Shown piece by piece: positions 17,785 to 27,048 of a DNA stretch of 64,000 bases. Source of the DNA: Thiohalocapsa sp. (lineage in GTDB: Bacteria; Pseudomonadota; Gammaproteobacteria; Chromatiales; Chromatiaceae). A program made the position numbers and the translations under genes. Each line of letters opens with the position of its first letter. Position 1 is the stretch's first letter. A model generated the notes under the pieces. That model had not been told where the DNA came from. It did not search any database and saw only the letters and a list, made by a program, of their open reading frames with translations. Location: contig NZ_JAJDNQ010000023.1 in assembly GCF_022340605.1 (NCBI RefSeq), positions 1-64,000 of the forward strand, read 5' to 3'.

Positions 17785-18909
17785 ATGCCTGCCATGTTGA
17801 AACGCGTGATATGCGTCGTCGGCGCCCGCCCGAACTTCATGAAGATAGCACCCCTGATGCGCTGTCTTTCGCGGTCACGGGTGGTGGAGCCCTATCTCCT
17901 GCATACGGGCCAGCACTACGACGCGGCGATGAAGGCCACGTTCTTCGAGCAACTGCACATTCCGGAGCCCGACGAGGATCTGGGCGTCGGCTCGGGCTCG
18001 CATGCGGTGCAGACCGCCGAGATCATGCGGCGCTTCGAGCCCGTGCTGGACGCGCAGACACCGGATGCCGTGGTGGTGGTCGGCGATGTGAACTCGACCA
18101 TCGCCTGCGCGTTGGTGGCGGCGAAGAAGGGCGTGCCGGTGGTGCACGTGGAGGCTGGCCTGCGCAGCTTCGATCGGGATATGCCGGAAGAAATCAACCG
18201 GGTGCTGACGGATCAACTGTCCGATCTGCTGTTTACCACGGAGCGCGGAGCCTTGGCGAATCTGGAGCGGGAGGGTATCGATCCAGCGCGGGTGCATTTC
18301 GTTGGCAACGTGATGATCGATACGCTGCTGGACAACCGCCAGCGGGCGCCGAGTGTCGGTGAGGTTCTGGCGGCAGGTGGGGTCGCGGACGTGCCGAGCG
18401 ATCGCTTCGGTGTCGTCACGCTGCACCGGCCGTCGAACGTCGATGACGTCGACACGCTGGGCCGGCTCATCGATACCCTCGGGACGCTGTCGGCGGAGTT
18501 GCCGCTGCTGTTCCCGCTCCATCCCCGCACGGCGGCGCGTCTTGAGTCCGCGGGTCTCATGGAACGGGCGCGAGCCGCCTGCGTGTTGTTGCCGCCGCTC
18601 GACTATCTACGCATGCTGGGATTGCTCCAGAATGCCATAATGGTTCTTACTGATTCTGGAGGCATACAAGAAGAGACTACAGCGATGGGGGTGCCCTGTA
18701 TTACATTGCGGGAAAACACCGAGCGACCGATCACCGTCGAGGCCGGCACGAATACCATTGTCGGCAACGACCGAGCGCGAATCCTCGGTGCCGCCCGTGA
18801 CGTGCTGCGCGATGGCGGCAAGGCGGGCTGTATCCCCGAGCTCTGGGATGGACACGCCGCCGAGCGCATCCTGCGGGTCCTTGAAGACTGGTTCCGCGCT
18901 AAGCAATGA
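17785..18909 (+). CDS. wecB: UDP-N-acetylglucosamine 2-epimerase (non-hydrolysing)
   Basis: This 374-aa enzyme interconverts UDP-GlcNAc and UDP-ManNAc, supplying a ManNAc-type building block. Motifs are VVGARPNFMKIAPLM, VVVVGDVNSTIACAL, HVEAGLRSFDRDMPEE and LTDSGGIQEE. I start at the ATG at 17785; a second ATG at 17794 is equally close to the conserved core, while the longer frame upstream lies over the preceding barrel gene. The stop overlaps the next start in ATGA, so translation is coupled. Confidence 0.95.
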   Translation: MPAMLKRVICVVGARPNFMKIAPLMRCLSRSRVVEPYLLHTGQHYDAAMKATFFEQLHIPEPDEDLGVGSGSHAVQTAEIMRRFEPVLDAQTPDAVVVVGDVNSTIACALVAAKKGVPVVHVEAGLRSFDRDMPEEINRVLTDQLSDLLFTTERGALANLEREGIDPARVHFVGNVMIDTLLDNRQRAPSVGEVLAAGGVADVPSDRFGVVTLHRPSNVDDVDTLGRLIDTLGTLSAELPLLFPLHPRTAARLESAGLMERARAACVLLPPLDYLRMLGLLQNAIMVLTDSGGIQEETTAMGVPCITLRENTERPITVEAGTNTIVGNDRARILGAARDVLRDGGKAGCIPELWDGHAAERILRVLEDWFRAKQ

Positions 18910-19895
18910 CCAACGCCGGCGCCACCGGCATCGGAGACTCCCCCATGACGCTGCTGGCCGATGTTTCCGCCCGCGACGGCGCATCCCCGCGTGACACCAC
19001 AGGAATCGATCTGCCATGCGCGGCGGCGGTCGGGGCGGTCGCCGTGAACGCCATGAGCGTCGATGTCGAAGACTATTTCCAGGTTTCGGCCTTCGAGGGA
19101 CATATCCGCCGCGACGACTGGCAACACCTGCCGTGCCGCGTCGAATCCAACGTCGATCGGATTCTGGCGCTGTTCGCCGAATTCGAGATTCAGGCCACGT
19201 TCTTCACCCTGGGCTGGGTTGCGGAGCGCTACCCGCAACTGGTGCGGCGCATCGTCGCCGCGGGGCACGAGCTCGCCAGCCACGGCTACGCACATGTGCG
19301 GGTCACGCAGCTCGATGAGCCCGGCTTCCGCGCCGACGTGGCGCGCACCAAGCGCCTGCTCGAGGACATTGGCGGCACCGAGGTGCAGGGCTATCGCGCG
19401 CCCAGCTATTCCATCGGCGCCGGCAACCTTTGGGCATTGCGCGTCCTGGAGGAGACGGGGCATCGCTATTCATCCAGCATCTATCCCATCCGCCACGACC
19501 TCTACGGCATGCCCGAGGCTCCCCGGTTCGCCTTTCGCCCCGCGGGGTGCGAGCGTCTGCTGGAAGTGCCGGTGACCACCATCGCCGTCGCCGCGCGCAA
19601 GTTACCGTGCGGCGGTGGTGGCTATTTCCGCCTCTTTCCCTATGCCTTCTCGCGCTGGGCGTTGCGGCGCGTCAACCGCCGGGACCGGCAGTCGGCGGTG
19701 TTCTACTTCCATCCCTGGGAGATCGACCCCGATCAGCCCGTTCAGCGGGGTATCGGCATGAAAACGCGCGTGCGGCATTACCTGAATCTCGGCCGCATGG
19801 AGCGGCGTCTGCGCCATCTCGCGCAGGATTTTCATTGGTCGCGGATGGATCGCGTGTTCTTGTCCACATCTGCGCGGGAGCGAGCCGATGGGTAG
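18906..19895 (+). CDS. XrtA-system polysaccharide deacetylase
   Basis: This 329-aa NodB-type carbohydrate esterase probably removes N-acetyl groups from the exopolysaccharide. It has motif 1 SVDVEDYFQ, the metal-binding HxxxH motif in LASHGYAH, motif 3 GYRAPSYS, and the C-terminal DUF3473-type extension FYFHPWEIDPDQP found in exosortase-linked deacetylases. The first ~48 residues are not part of the fold and the start could be further in, but the ATG at 18906 is coupled to wecB through ATGA. No signal peptide is evident. Confidence 0.9.
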   Translation: MTNAGATGIGDSPMTLLADVSARDGASPRDTTGIDLPCAAAVGAVAVNAMSVDVEDYFQVSAFEGHIRRDDWQHLPCRVESNVDRILALFAEFEIQATFFTLGWVAERYPQLVRRIVAAGHELASHGYAHVRVTQLDEPGFRADVARTKRLLEDIGGTEVQGYRAPSYSIGAGNLWALRVLEETGHRYSSSIYPIRHDLYGMPEAPRFAFRPAGCERLLEVPVTTIAVAARKLPCGGGGYFRLFPYAFSRWALRRVNRRDRQSAVFYFHPWEIDPDQPVQRGIGMKTRVRHYLNLGRMERRLRHLAQDFHWSRMDRVFLSTSARERADG

Positions 19896-20931
19896 ATCCT
19901 CCGAACTGCGCGTCACGGCGTTTGCGCCAACGGACCGCGCCGACTGGGATGCGTTCGTCGCGGACCATCCGGACGCGACCTTTTGCCACGCCAGTGGTTG
20001 GTACGATGCCGTCGGCGAGGGGCTTCGCCACCGGCCGCATTTCCTGATGGCTCGCCGGCGCGGGGAGGTGGAGGCGGTGCTGCCGCTCGCCGAGGTGAAG
20101 AGCCGGCTGTTCGGTCATACGCTGGTGTCCACGCCTGGCTGCGTCTATGGGGGCGTGTTGGCGAGCAATGCCGAGGCGCGCCAAGCCGTGATCGAGCACG
20201 CCTGCAAGCTGGCGCAGGAACTCGGTGTGGGGGCGCTGGAACTGCGCAACCAGGACCCGGTGGAAACTGGCTGGCCCACCAAGGACCAGCTCTATGTCAC
20301 CTTCCGCAAGGCCATCACGGATGACGACGAGGCGAATCTCAAGGCCATTCCGCGCAAGCAGCGGGCGATGGTGCGCAAGGGGATCAAAGCGGGCTTGGTG
20401 ACCGAACAGACGCGGGATCTCGATCGCTTCTATGCGATCTACGCCGAGAGCGTGCGCAATCTCGGCACGCCGGTTTTCCCGCGGCGCTACTTCGAGGTCT
20501 TGCACCGCGTGTTCGGCGACGTCTGCGAGCTGTCCATCGTGACCCATGCGGGCACGGACATCGCCGGGGTCATGAGCTTCTTCCATCGCGATACGGTGTT
20601 GCCGTATTACGGCGGCAGCCGTCCGCCGGCGCGCTCGCTCTACGGCAACGACTTCATGTACTGGGACCTCATGTCGCGTGCCGCGCAACGCGGTATGCGT
20701 GAATTCGATTATGGGCGCAGCAAGCGCGGCACGGGCTCGTTCAGCTTCAAGAAGAACTGGGGCTTCGCGCCGCAGCCGCTGCATTACCAGTACTACCTGG
20801 TGAAGCGCCATGCGGTACCGGACGTCAATCCGAGCAATCCCAAGTACAAGTATTTCATTGCGGCGTGGAAGCGATTGCCGTTGCCCGTCGCCAACCGGAT
20901 CGGTCCGGTGCTCGCCCGTCATCTCGGCTGA
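19888..20931 (+). CDS. FemAB-family XrtA/PEP-CTERM-associated protein
   Basis: This 347-aa protein has the GNAT-like double fold of FemAB/FemX aminoacyl or acyl transferases. Characteristic stretches are DATFCHASGWYDAV near the N-terminus, RAMVRKGIKAG, and the C-terminal DYGRSKRGTGSFSFKKNWGF. In exosortase A loci this family is thought to modify the polysaccharide or a sugar intermediate, with unknown chemistry. It overlaps the deacetylase gene by 8 nt. Confidence 0.9.
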   Translation: MGRSSELRVTAFAPTDRADWDAFVADHPDATFCHASGWYDAVGEGLRHRPHFLMARRRGEVEAVLPLAEVKSRLFGHTLVSTPGCVYGGVLASNAEARQAVIEHACKLAQELGVGALELRNQDPVETGWPTKDQLYVTFRKAITDDDEANLKAIPRKQRAMVRKGIKAGLVTEQTRDLDRFYAIYAESVRNLGTPVFPRRYFEVLHRVFGDVCELSIVTHAGTDIAGVMSFFHRDTVLPYYGGSRPPARSLYGNDFMYWDLMSRAAQRGMREFDYGRSKRGTGSFSFKKNWGFAPQPLHYQYYLVKRHAVPDVNPSNPKYKYFIAAWKRLPLPVANRIGPVLARHLG

Positions 20932-20945
20932 AGACGGCACCCGAC

Positions 20946-22208
20946 ATGCAATTGATGATTGGGGGCGCCCCGGACGCCGTGCCTTCCGGGGCACGCGAAC
21001 AGGTCCTGCTGCTCTGCCACCGCATTCCGTACCCGCCCGACAAGGGCGACAAGATACGCTCCCATCGCTGGCTGACCAGTCTGGCGGCGCGTTATCGCGT
21101 GCACTTGGGCGCCTTTGTGGACGACCCGAACGACTGGGCGCACGCCGAGCGGCTGCGCACGCTCTGTGCCGAGGTCTGCCTGCGGCCGCTGCCGCCGGTG
21201 CGTGCAAGATTGCGTGGGTTGCCGGCGCTGCTGACGACCACCCCGCTGACCGTGGCCTGCTACGCGGACAGGCAGATGGCGGCCTGGGTCAGGCGCCTGT
21301 GTGCGACGCGGACCCTATCACGCGTCATCGTTTTCTCGTCCGCCATGGCCCAATACGCGCTCTTGCCTGAGGCGGCGGGGTTGCGCCGGGTCATCGATTA
21401 CGTCGACGTGGACGCGGACAAATGGCGGCAATACGCAGAACGCAAGCGTGCGCCCATGTCATGGCTCTATGCGCGCGAGGCGCGATGCTTGTTGGCATAC
21501 GACGCGCGCGTTGCACGGGCCTTTGCCGCGAGTCTCTTCGTGTCCGCGCCGGAAGCGGCACTGTTTCTGCGCATGACGGGTGCGCCAGGTAGCGCCGCCG
21601 TGCCGAATGGCGTGGACAGTGCCTACTTTGCGCCCATGGCGGCGCGGCCGTCTCCGTTCAACGACAGCGTACAGGTGCTGGTGTTCACCGGTGCGATGGA
21701 TTACTGGGCCAATGTCGACGCGGTGCGCTGGTTCGCCGCGGAGGTCTGGCCGCTGGTGCGCCAGCGCATGTCCTCGGCGCGATTCTATGTCGTCGGTGCT
21801 CGCCCCACGCGGGAGGTCAGCAAGCTGGTGGGCGAGGGCATCGTCGTCACCGGCAGGGTGCCGGACGTGCGGCCCTATCTGCAACACGCGGCCGCGGTCG
21901 TGGCGCCCATGCGCATCGCCCGCGGCATCCAAAATAAGGTCTTGGAAGGAATGGCGATGGGGCGTGTCGTCGTCACGACCCCCATGGGGCTCGAGGGTAT
22001 CGACGCCGAGCCCGGCCGCCACTTGCTGGTGGCGGATGAGCCGGCCGACATGGCCGAACAGTTGGTGGCGGCATTGCAGGGGCGGCACGCCCGGGTCGGC
22101 ACGGCCGCACGCCAGCTCATTGGCGACGCTTACGATTGGCGCATCGCGACCGAGCGGTTTCTCGCCATGGTTGCCGGTGAGCCGTCTCCGGAACAGGTGC
22201 AGGCATGA
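20946..22208 (+). CDS. XrtA-system GT4-like sugar transferase
   Basis: This 420-aa family 1/4 glycosyltransferase belongs to the exosortase-associated subgroup, whose N-terminal LCHRIPYPPDKGDKIRSH is highly characteristic. The C-terminal donor-binding region includes VVAPMRIARGIQNKVLEGMA and the Gly-rich GRVPDVRPYL. The start MQLMIGG at 20946 is chosen because upstream codons overlap the FemAB gene. It would add one sugar of the repeat unit on the cytoplasmic face. It overlaps the exosortase start by 4 nt. Confidence 0.92.
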   Translation: MQLMIGGAPDAVPSGAREQVLLLCHRIPYPPDKGDKIRSHRWLTSLAARYRVHLGAFVDDPNDWAHAERLRTLCAEVCLRPLPPVRARLRGLPALLTTTPLTVACYADRQMAAWVRRLCATRTLSRVIVFSSAMAQYALLPEAAGLRRVIDYVDVDADKWRQYAERKRAPMSWLYAREARCLLAYDARVARAFAASLFVSAPEAALFLRMTGAPGSAAVPNGVDSAYFAPMAARPSPFNDSVQVLVFTGAMDYWANVDAVRWFAAEVWPLVRQRMSSARFYVVGARPTREVSKLVGEGIVVTGRVPDVRPYLQHAAAVVAPMRIARGIQNKVLEGMAMGRVVVTTPMGLEGIDAEPGRHLLVADEPADMAEQLVAALQGRHARVGTAARQLIGDAYDWRIATERFLAMVAGEPSPEQVQA

Positions 22209-23794
22209 GCGATACGACGGAGCAGACCCAGACGGTCACCGATGATGCCGGCATCGGCAGGGGCTGGCCGGCCAATTGGGGGCCCGGGTTGGCGTTGTTG
22301 TTGGCAGCGGTGGCCCTCGTCACCCTGGCTTTTCACCAGACCGCGTGGTCCATCGTCTCGATCTGGGACCGTTCGCAGACCTACGCCCACGGTTTTCTCA
22401 TCATCCCGATCAGTCTGTGGCTCGTCTGGGAGAAGCGCGCGGGACTCAAGCATCTGACCCCGCGGCCGACGGCATTGCCCCTGGTGCTGTTTCTGCCTTT
22501 TGGCTTTGCCTGGCTGGTGGGCCATCTCGTGGACACTGCCGTGGTGCAGCAGTTCGCCTACGTCGGTTTGCTGGTGGTGACCATCTGGTCGGCGCTTGGC
22601 CACCGGGTGGCGCGCTTCCTGGCCTTTCCGATGCTGTTCTTGTTCCTCGGCGTTCCCATGGGTGAGGGGCTCGTCAACCCGATGATGAACTTCACCGCGG
22701 ACTTTACCGTCGGCATGCTGAAGCTCACCGGCATCCCGGTTTACCGCGAGGGCACCTTCTTTACGATCCCCAGCGGACAATGGTCCGTGGTGGAGGCCTG
22801 CAGCGGGATGCGCTATCTGATCGCGTCCGTGACCCTCGGCGTGTTGTTCGCCTATCTCACCTATACGAAATGGTGGAAGCGCCTGTTGTTCGTGCTCTTC
22901 TCCATTGTTGTACCGGTCATCGCTAACGGCTTTCGCGCGTACATGATCGTGATGATCGGCCACCTGAGCGGCATGAAGCTCGCCGCCGGCGTCGACCATC
23001 TGATCTACGGCTGGGTCTTCTTCGGCATCATCGTCACGATCATGTTCGTCGTGGGCAGTATCTGGCGCGATCCGCCCGCGCCGTTGCCGCAGCCCGAACC
23101 CGCGCGGCCGCAGCCCATTACCGGTCGCGGCGCGCTGCGCCTGTTACTGGTGCTGGCGGTCTGTACCCTGTCGTGGCCGGCGGCCGCCTGGGCGCTGTCG
23201 CACCATGGTGGCACGGTGACGGCGGTTGACGTGCGCGCGCCGCGGGTGAGTGGTTGGCGACTGCTGTCCGATGCCGATGGCTGGGACTGGCGCCCGCACG
23301 TGGTGGGCACCGATGGCAGTCTGTACGCCTTCTATGCGGCTGACGGCGCCCCGCGGGGCCGACCGGTGGGGCTCTATATCGGCGTCTACCGAACGCAGCG
23401 CCAGGGTGCAGAATTGGCGACGTACGCCAATGTCATGGTGGAAGAGAAGCACCCGGTTTGGAGCGATCTCCTGGTGCGCCCACGCCGCGTCACCCTGAAG
23501 TCCGGGGAGCTCGCGCTGAAGCAGCATCTGCTGTCGTCGCGCCGGGGAACGCGATTACTGGTCTGGACCTGGTATCTGGTCGGCGATCGGCACACGGCAA
23601 ACCCGTACCTCGCCAAGCTGCTGGAGGCGAAATCGCGGCTCTTCGGCCGGCGTGGCGAGGCGGCCTTGATCGCCGTCGCGACGCCTTACGACGACAAGCC
23701 GGAAGCGGCTGCTGCGGTCCTCAAGCACTTCCTCGACGACATGCTGCCGGCCATCGACGCAGGGGTGGATCGATCGCTGCGGTCGGCGCCATGA
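22205..23794 (+). CDS. xrtA: Exosortase A fused to an EpsI-type domain
   Basis: This 529-aa polytopic inner-membrane cysteine transpeptidase is predicted to cleave PEP-CTERM sorting signals and transfer the proteins to an envelope or EPS acceptor. The catalytic triad is visible: Cys199 in VVEACSGMRY, Arg244 in ANGFRAYM and His265 in GVDHLIYGW. About eight membrane segments span residues 25-290. A periplasmic EpsI (DUF3485-like) domain follows from about residue 320 to the end (WRLLSDADGWDWRPHVVG). EpsI is often a separate gene, and the fused form is common in proteobacterial XrtA. No PEP-CTERM protein is encoded nearby. Confidence 0.95.
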   Translation: MSDTTEQTQTVTDDAGIGRGWPANWGPGLALLLAAVALVTLAFHQTAWSIVSIWDRSQTYAHGFLIIPISLWLVWEKRAGLKHLTPRPTALPLVLFLPFGFAWLVGHLVDTAVVQQFAYVGLLVVTIWSALGHRVARFLAFPMLFLFLGVPMGEGLVNPMMNFTADFTVGMLKLTGIPVYREGTFFTIPSGQWSVVEACSGMRYLIASVTLGVLFAYLTYTKWWKRLLFVLFSIVVPVIANGFRAYMIVMIGHLSGMKLAAGVDHLIYGWVFFGIIVTIMFVVGSIWRDPPAPLPQPEPARPQPITGRGALRLLLVLAVCTLSWPAAAWALSHHGGTVTAVDVRAPRVSGWRLLSDADGWDWRPHVVGTDGSLYAFYAADGAPRGRPVGLYIGVYRTQRQGAELATYANVMVEEKHPVWSDLLVRPRRVTLKSGELALKQHLLSSRRGTRLLVWTWYLVGDRHTANPYLAKLLEAKSRLFGRRGEAALIAVATPYDDKPEAAAAVLKHFLDDMLPAIDAGVDRSLRSAP

Positions 23795-23841
23795 GCGTGC
23801 ATCGACAGACGCCGATCCGAGCGATCGGGTAGGGCGACGGC

Positions 23842-25773
23842 ATGTGTGCAATAACGGGAATTCTCGCCGCAGAGGCCGCGGCCGTCGTACCCGCGGCTCT
23901 GTTGCGCCGCATGAACGACAGCCAGGCGCACCGCGGACCGGACCAGCACGGCATCCACCTGGAGCCGGGTTTGGGGCTCGGTCATCGCCGCCTGTCCATC
24001 ATTGATCTCTCGGGCGGGCGTCAGCCGCTCTTCAACGAGGATGAGACGGTCGTTGTCGTCTACAACGGCGAGATCTACAACTTTCAGACCCTCGCCGCGG
24101 AACTGGTCGCGCGTGGCCATCGCTTTCGCACCCACAGCGATACGGAGGTCATCGTCCATGCCTGGGAAGCCTGGGGTGCGGACTGCGTTCAGCGTTTCCG
24201 CGGCATGTTCGCCTTCGCCCTCTGGGACCGGCAGCGGCAGACGCTGTTCCTGGCCCGCGACCGGCTCGGCATCAAGCCGCTGCACTATGCCTGGCTCGGC
24301 GATGGCAGCCTGGTGTTCGGCTCTGAGCTGAAGGCGCTGCAACAGCACCCGGACCTGCCGCGCGCCATGGCGACCGAGGCGGTGGAGGATTACTTTGCCT
24401 TCGGCTATGTGCCCGAGCCTCGGACCATCTATGCCGGGGTACAGAAGCTGCCGGCGGGGCATCACTTGACGGTGCGCCGCGGCGCCGCGCGCCCCCAGCC
24501 GCAACGCTATTGGGACGTGCCCTTCGCGACCGGCCCGGAGCTCGATGCGGCGAGCGCCGGCGACGAATTGCTGGAGCGTTTGCGCGAGGCCGTACGCCTG
24601 CGGCTGATCGCGGAGGTCCCGCTCGGCGCCTTCCTCTCCGGCGGTGTGGACTCCAGTGCCGTGGTGGCGCTGATGGCGCAGATCATGGCCGCCGGGGGCA
24701 CGGGGCCGGTGAATACCTGCTCCATCTCCTTCGGCGATCCGGCCTTCAACGAGTCGCGCTACGCCGAGCAGGTGGCCCGCCGGTATGCGACGGCTCACCA
24801 TACCGAGCAGCTCGAGGTGGACAGATTCGATCTGCTGGACACGCTCGCGGGCCTTCACGACGAACCATACGCGGACAGCTCCGCGCTGCCCACTTACCTG
24901 GTGTGCGGCCTGGCCCGCCGGCGGGTGACAGTGGCGCTCTCAGGCGATGGCGGTGACGAGAACCTCGCCGGCTACAAGCGCTACGGCTGGCATCTCGACG
25001 AGCAGCGCCTGCGCGGGATGTTGCCGTTCGCCGCCCGTCGCGCCCTGTTCGGGCCGCTCGGCCGGGTTTATCCAGCGCTGCTCGGCGCGCCGCGCTTCCT
25101 GCGCGCGAAGGCCACCTTCCAGGCCCTCGCGCGGGATGCGGTGACCGGCTATTTCAACATCATCGCCGTGCTCGACGATGCGCTGCGCGAGCGGCTGTAC
25201 AGCGCCGACTTCAAGCGGCGTCTGCAAGGCTATCGAGCGGTGGAAGTGCTGCGCCGTCACGCGGCCGCCAGTCCCACGGATCACCCCTTGTCGCTGGTGC
25301 AGTACCTGGATATGAAGACCTATCTGGTCGACGACATCCTCACCAAAGTCGACCGCGCCAGCATGGCCCACGCGCTGGAGGTACGGGTACCGCTGCTGGA
25401 CCACGAACTGGTGGAGTGGATGTCCTCGCTGCCGCCGGCGCTCAAGCTCAGCGGCCGCGACGGCAAGCACCTGTTCAAGGCTGCACTGCGCTCGCACCTG
25501 CCGGAGGATCTGCTGTACCGCCCGAAGATGGGTTTTGCCGTGCCACTGGCGGGCTGGTTTCGTGGTCCGCTGCGCGAGCGCGTGCGGGCGGCGTTGCTAG
25601 GGCCGCGGCTTGCCGACACTGGACTGTTCGATCGCCGCGGCCTGCTGCATCTGCTGGAAACCCACGACAGCGGCCGGCGCGACTACAGCGCCGCCTTGTG
25701 GAGCCTGTTGATGTTCGATGCCTTCCTGCTGCGCGAGGCCGCGCCGCGGCCGGCCGTTGCCGAGACCGCCTAG
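23842..25773 (+). CDS. XrtA-type asparagine synthase-like amidotransferase
   Basis: This 643-aa protein has an N-terminal class II glutamine amidotransferase domain (Met removed, Cys2 nucleophile, MCAITGI) and a C-terminal ATP-pyrophosphatase synthetase domain (PP-loop LSGGVDSSAVVAL). In exosortase loci these AsnB paralogues are thought to amidate a sugar or uronic acid of the exopolysaccharide rather than make free asparagine. Segments NGEIYNF and ARDRLGIKPLHY are conserved for the family. The next gene begins directly after the stop. Confidence 0.93.
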   Translation: MCAITGILAAEAAAVVPAALLRRMNDSQAHRGPDQHGIHLEPGLGLGHRRLSIIDLSGGRQPLFNEDETVVVVYNGEIYNFQTLAAELVARGHRFRTHSDTEVIVHAWEAWGADCVQRFRGMFAFALWDRQRQTLFLARDRLGIKPLHYAWLGDGSLVFGSELKALQQHPDLPRAMATEAVEDYFAFGYVPEPRTIYAGVQKLPAGHHLTVRRGAARPQPQRYWDVPFATGPELDAASAGDELLERLREAVRLRLIAEVPLGAFLSGGVDSSAVVALMAQIMAAGGTGPVNTCSISFGDPAFNESRYAEQVARRYATAHHTEQLEVDRFDLLDTLAGLHDEPYADSSALPTYLVCGLARRRVTVALSGDGGDENLAGYKRYGWHLDEQRLRGMLPFAARRALFGPLGRVYPALLGAPRFLRAKATFQALARDAVTGYFNIIAVLDDALRERLYSADFKRRLQGYRAVEVLRRHAAASPTDHPLSLVQYLDMKTYLVDDILTKVDRASMAHALEVRVPLLDHELVEWMSSLPPALKLSGRDGKHLFKAALRSHLPEDLLYRPKMGFAVPLAGWFRGPLRERVRAALLGPRLADTGLFDRRGLLHLLETHDSGRRDYSAALWSLLMFDAFLLREAAPRPAVAETA

Positions 25774-27048
25774 ATGAAGATTCTGCACGTCCTGGATCAC
25801 TCCATCCCGCTGCATAGCGGCTACACCTTCCGCACCCGCGCAATTCTCAAGCAGCAGGCCGCGCTTGGGTGGGAGACGGTGCAGATCACCTCCGGCAAGC
25901 AGGGAGAGCGCGCCGCCGTCGTCGAAGAGATCGAGGGCTTGCGCTTCTACCGCACGCCGCCGCCCAAGGGGCTGTCGGGCCGCCTGCCCGTCGTCAATCA
26001 GTGGTGCATCGTGGATGATCTGGCCCGGCGTCTGGACGCGGCGGTGCATGCCGAGCGGCCGCATCTGCTGCATGCGCACTCGCCCGCCCTGAACGGGCTC
26101 GCGGCGCTGCGGGTGGGGCGCCGACACGGGCTGCCGGTGGTGTACGAGTGCCGGGCGTTCTGGGAGGATGCCGCCGCCGATCATGGCACCAGCCGCGAGG
26201 GCGGCCCGCGCTATCGGCTGACACGCGCGCTGGAGAGCCACGTCTTTCGCCGTGCGGATGCGGTCACCTGCATCTGCGAGGGGCTGCGGCAGGACATCCA
26301 GTCCCGCGGCATCTCGCCCGGGAAGCTCACCGTCATTCCCAACGCCGTGGACGCCGAGCGCTTCGCCTTCGAGGTGCCGAAAGACGAGGCGCTCGCTGCG
26401 GAGCTCGGTCTCGGCGGCGCCATCGTGCTCGGCTTCCTCGGTTCCTTCTACGCCTATGAGGGCCTGGACCTGGCCGTGGCGGCCCTGTCGCTGCTGGGTG
26501 ACACGTCGGGCGGGATGATACCCGGTGGTCAGCCTGTGCATCTGCTGCTCGTGGGGGGCGGTCCGCAGGACGCGCGCGTGCGCGAGCAGGTTTCCGCCCT
26601 TGGTCTCGGTGACCGGGTGCACTTCACCGGCCGCGTGCCCCACGACGTCGTCGAGCGCTACTACGGCCTCGTGGACATCCTGGTCTATCCAAGGCGCTCC
26701 ATGCGCCTGACCGAGCTCGTGACCCCGCTCAAGCCCCTTGAGGCCATGGCGCAAGGCAAGCTCGTGCTCGCGTCGGACGTCGGCGGTCACCGTGAGCTGA
26801 TCCAAGACGGTGTCAACGGACGGCTGTTCGCGGCGGACGATGCCGAGGCCCTGGCCGGCGCCGTCAGGTCGATGCTCGCCGCTCGCAACGGATGGGACGC
26901 CCAGCGCGCCGCGGGTCGGCGCTATGTCGAGCAGGATCGCACGTGGCCAGGCAGCGTCGGTCGTTACCGCGACGTCTATGGGCGTCTGCTCGGCCGTGCA
27001 GCGGAAGCCGGGCAGACCGCCCTCGACAGTGAGCCGGCACGCCGATGA
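25774..27048 (+). CDS. Exosortase A-associated GT4 glycosyltransferase
   Basis: This 424-aa GT4 enzyme has an N-terminal acceptor domain starting MKILHVLDHSIPLHSGYTFR, the hallmark of a subgroup seen beside the XrtA amidotransferase. The C-terminal donor domain has VIPNAVDAERF, LLLVGGGPQD and the EX7E-like region ELVTPLKPLEAMAQGKLVLASD. It overlaps the following gene by 4 nt (ATGA), so expression is coupled. The sugar transferred is unknown. Confidence 0.92.
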   Translation: MKILHVLDHSIPLHSGYTFRTRAILKQQAALGWETVQITSGKQGERAAVVEEIEGLRFYRTPPPKGLSGRLPVVNQWCIVDDLARRLDAAVHAERPHLLHAHSPALNGLAALRVGRRHGLPVVYECRAFWEDAAADHGTSREGGPRYRLTRALESHVFRRADAVTCICEGLRQDIQSRGISPGKLTVIPNAVDAERFAFEVPKDEALAAELGLGGAIVLGFLGSFYAYEGLDLAVAALSLLGDTSGGMIPGGQPVHLLLVGGGPQDARVREQVSALGLGDRVHFTGRVPHDVVERYYGLVDILVYPRRSMRLTELVTPLKPLEAMAQGKLVLASDVGGHRELIQDGVNGRLFAADDAEALAGAVRSMLAARNGWDAQRAAGRRYVEQDRTWPGSVGRYRDVYGRLLGRAAEAGQTALDSEPARR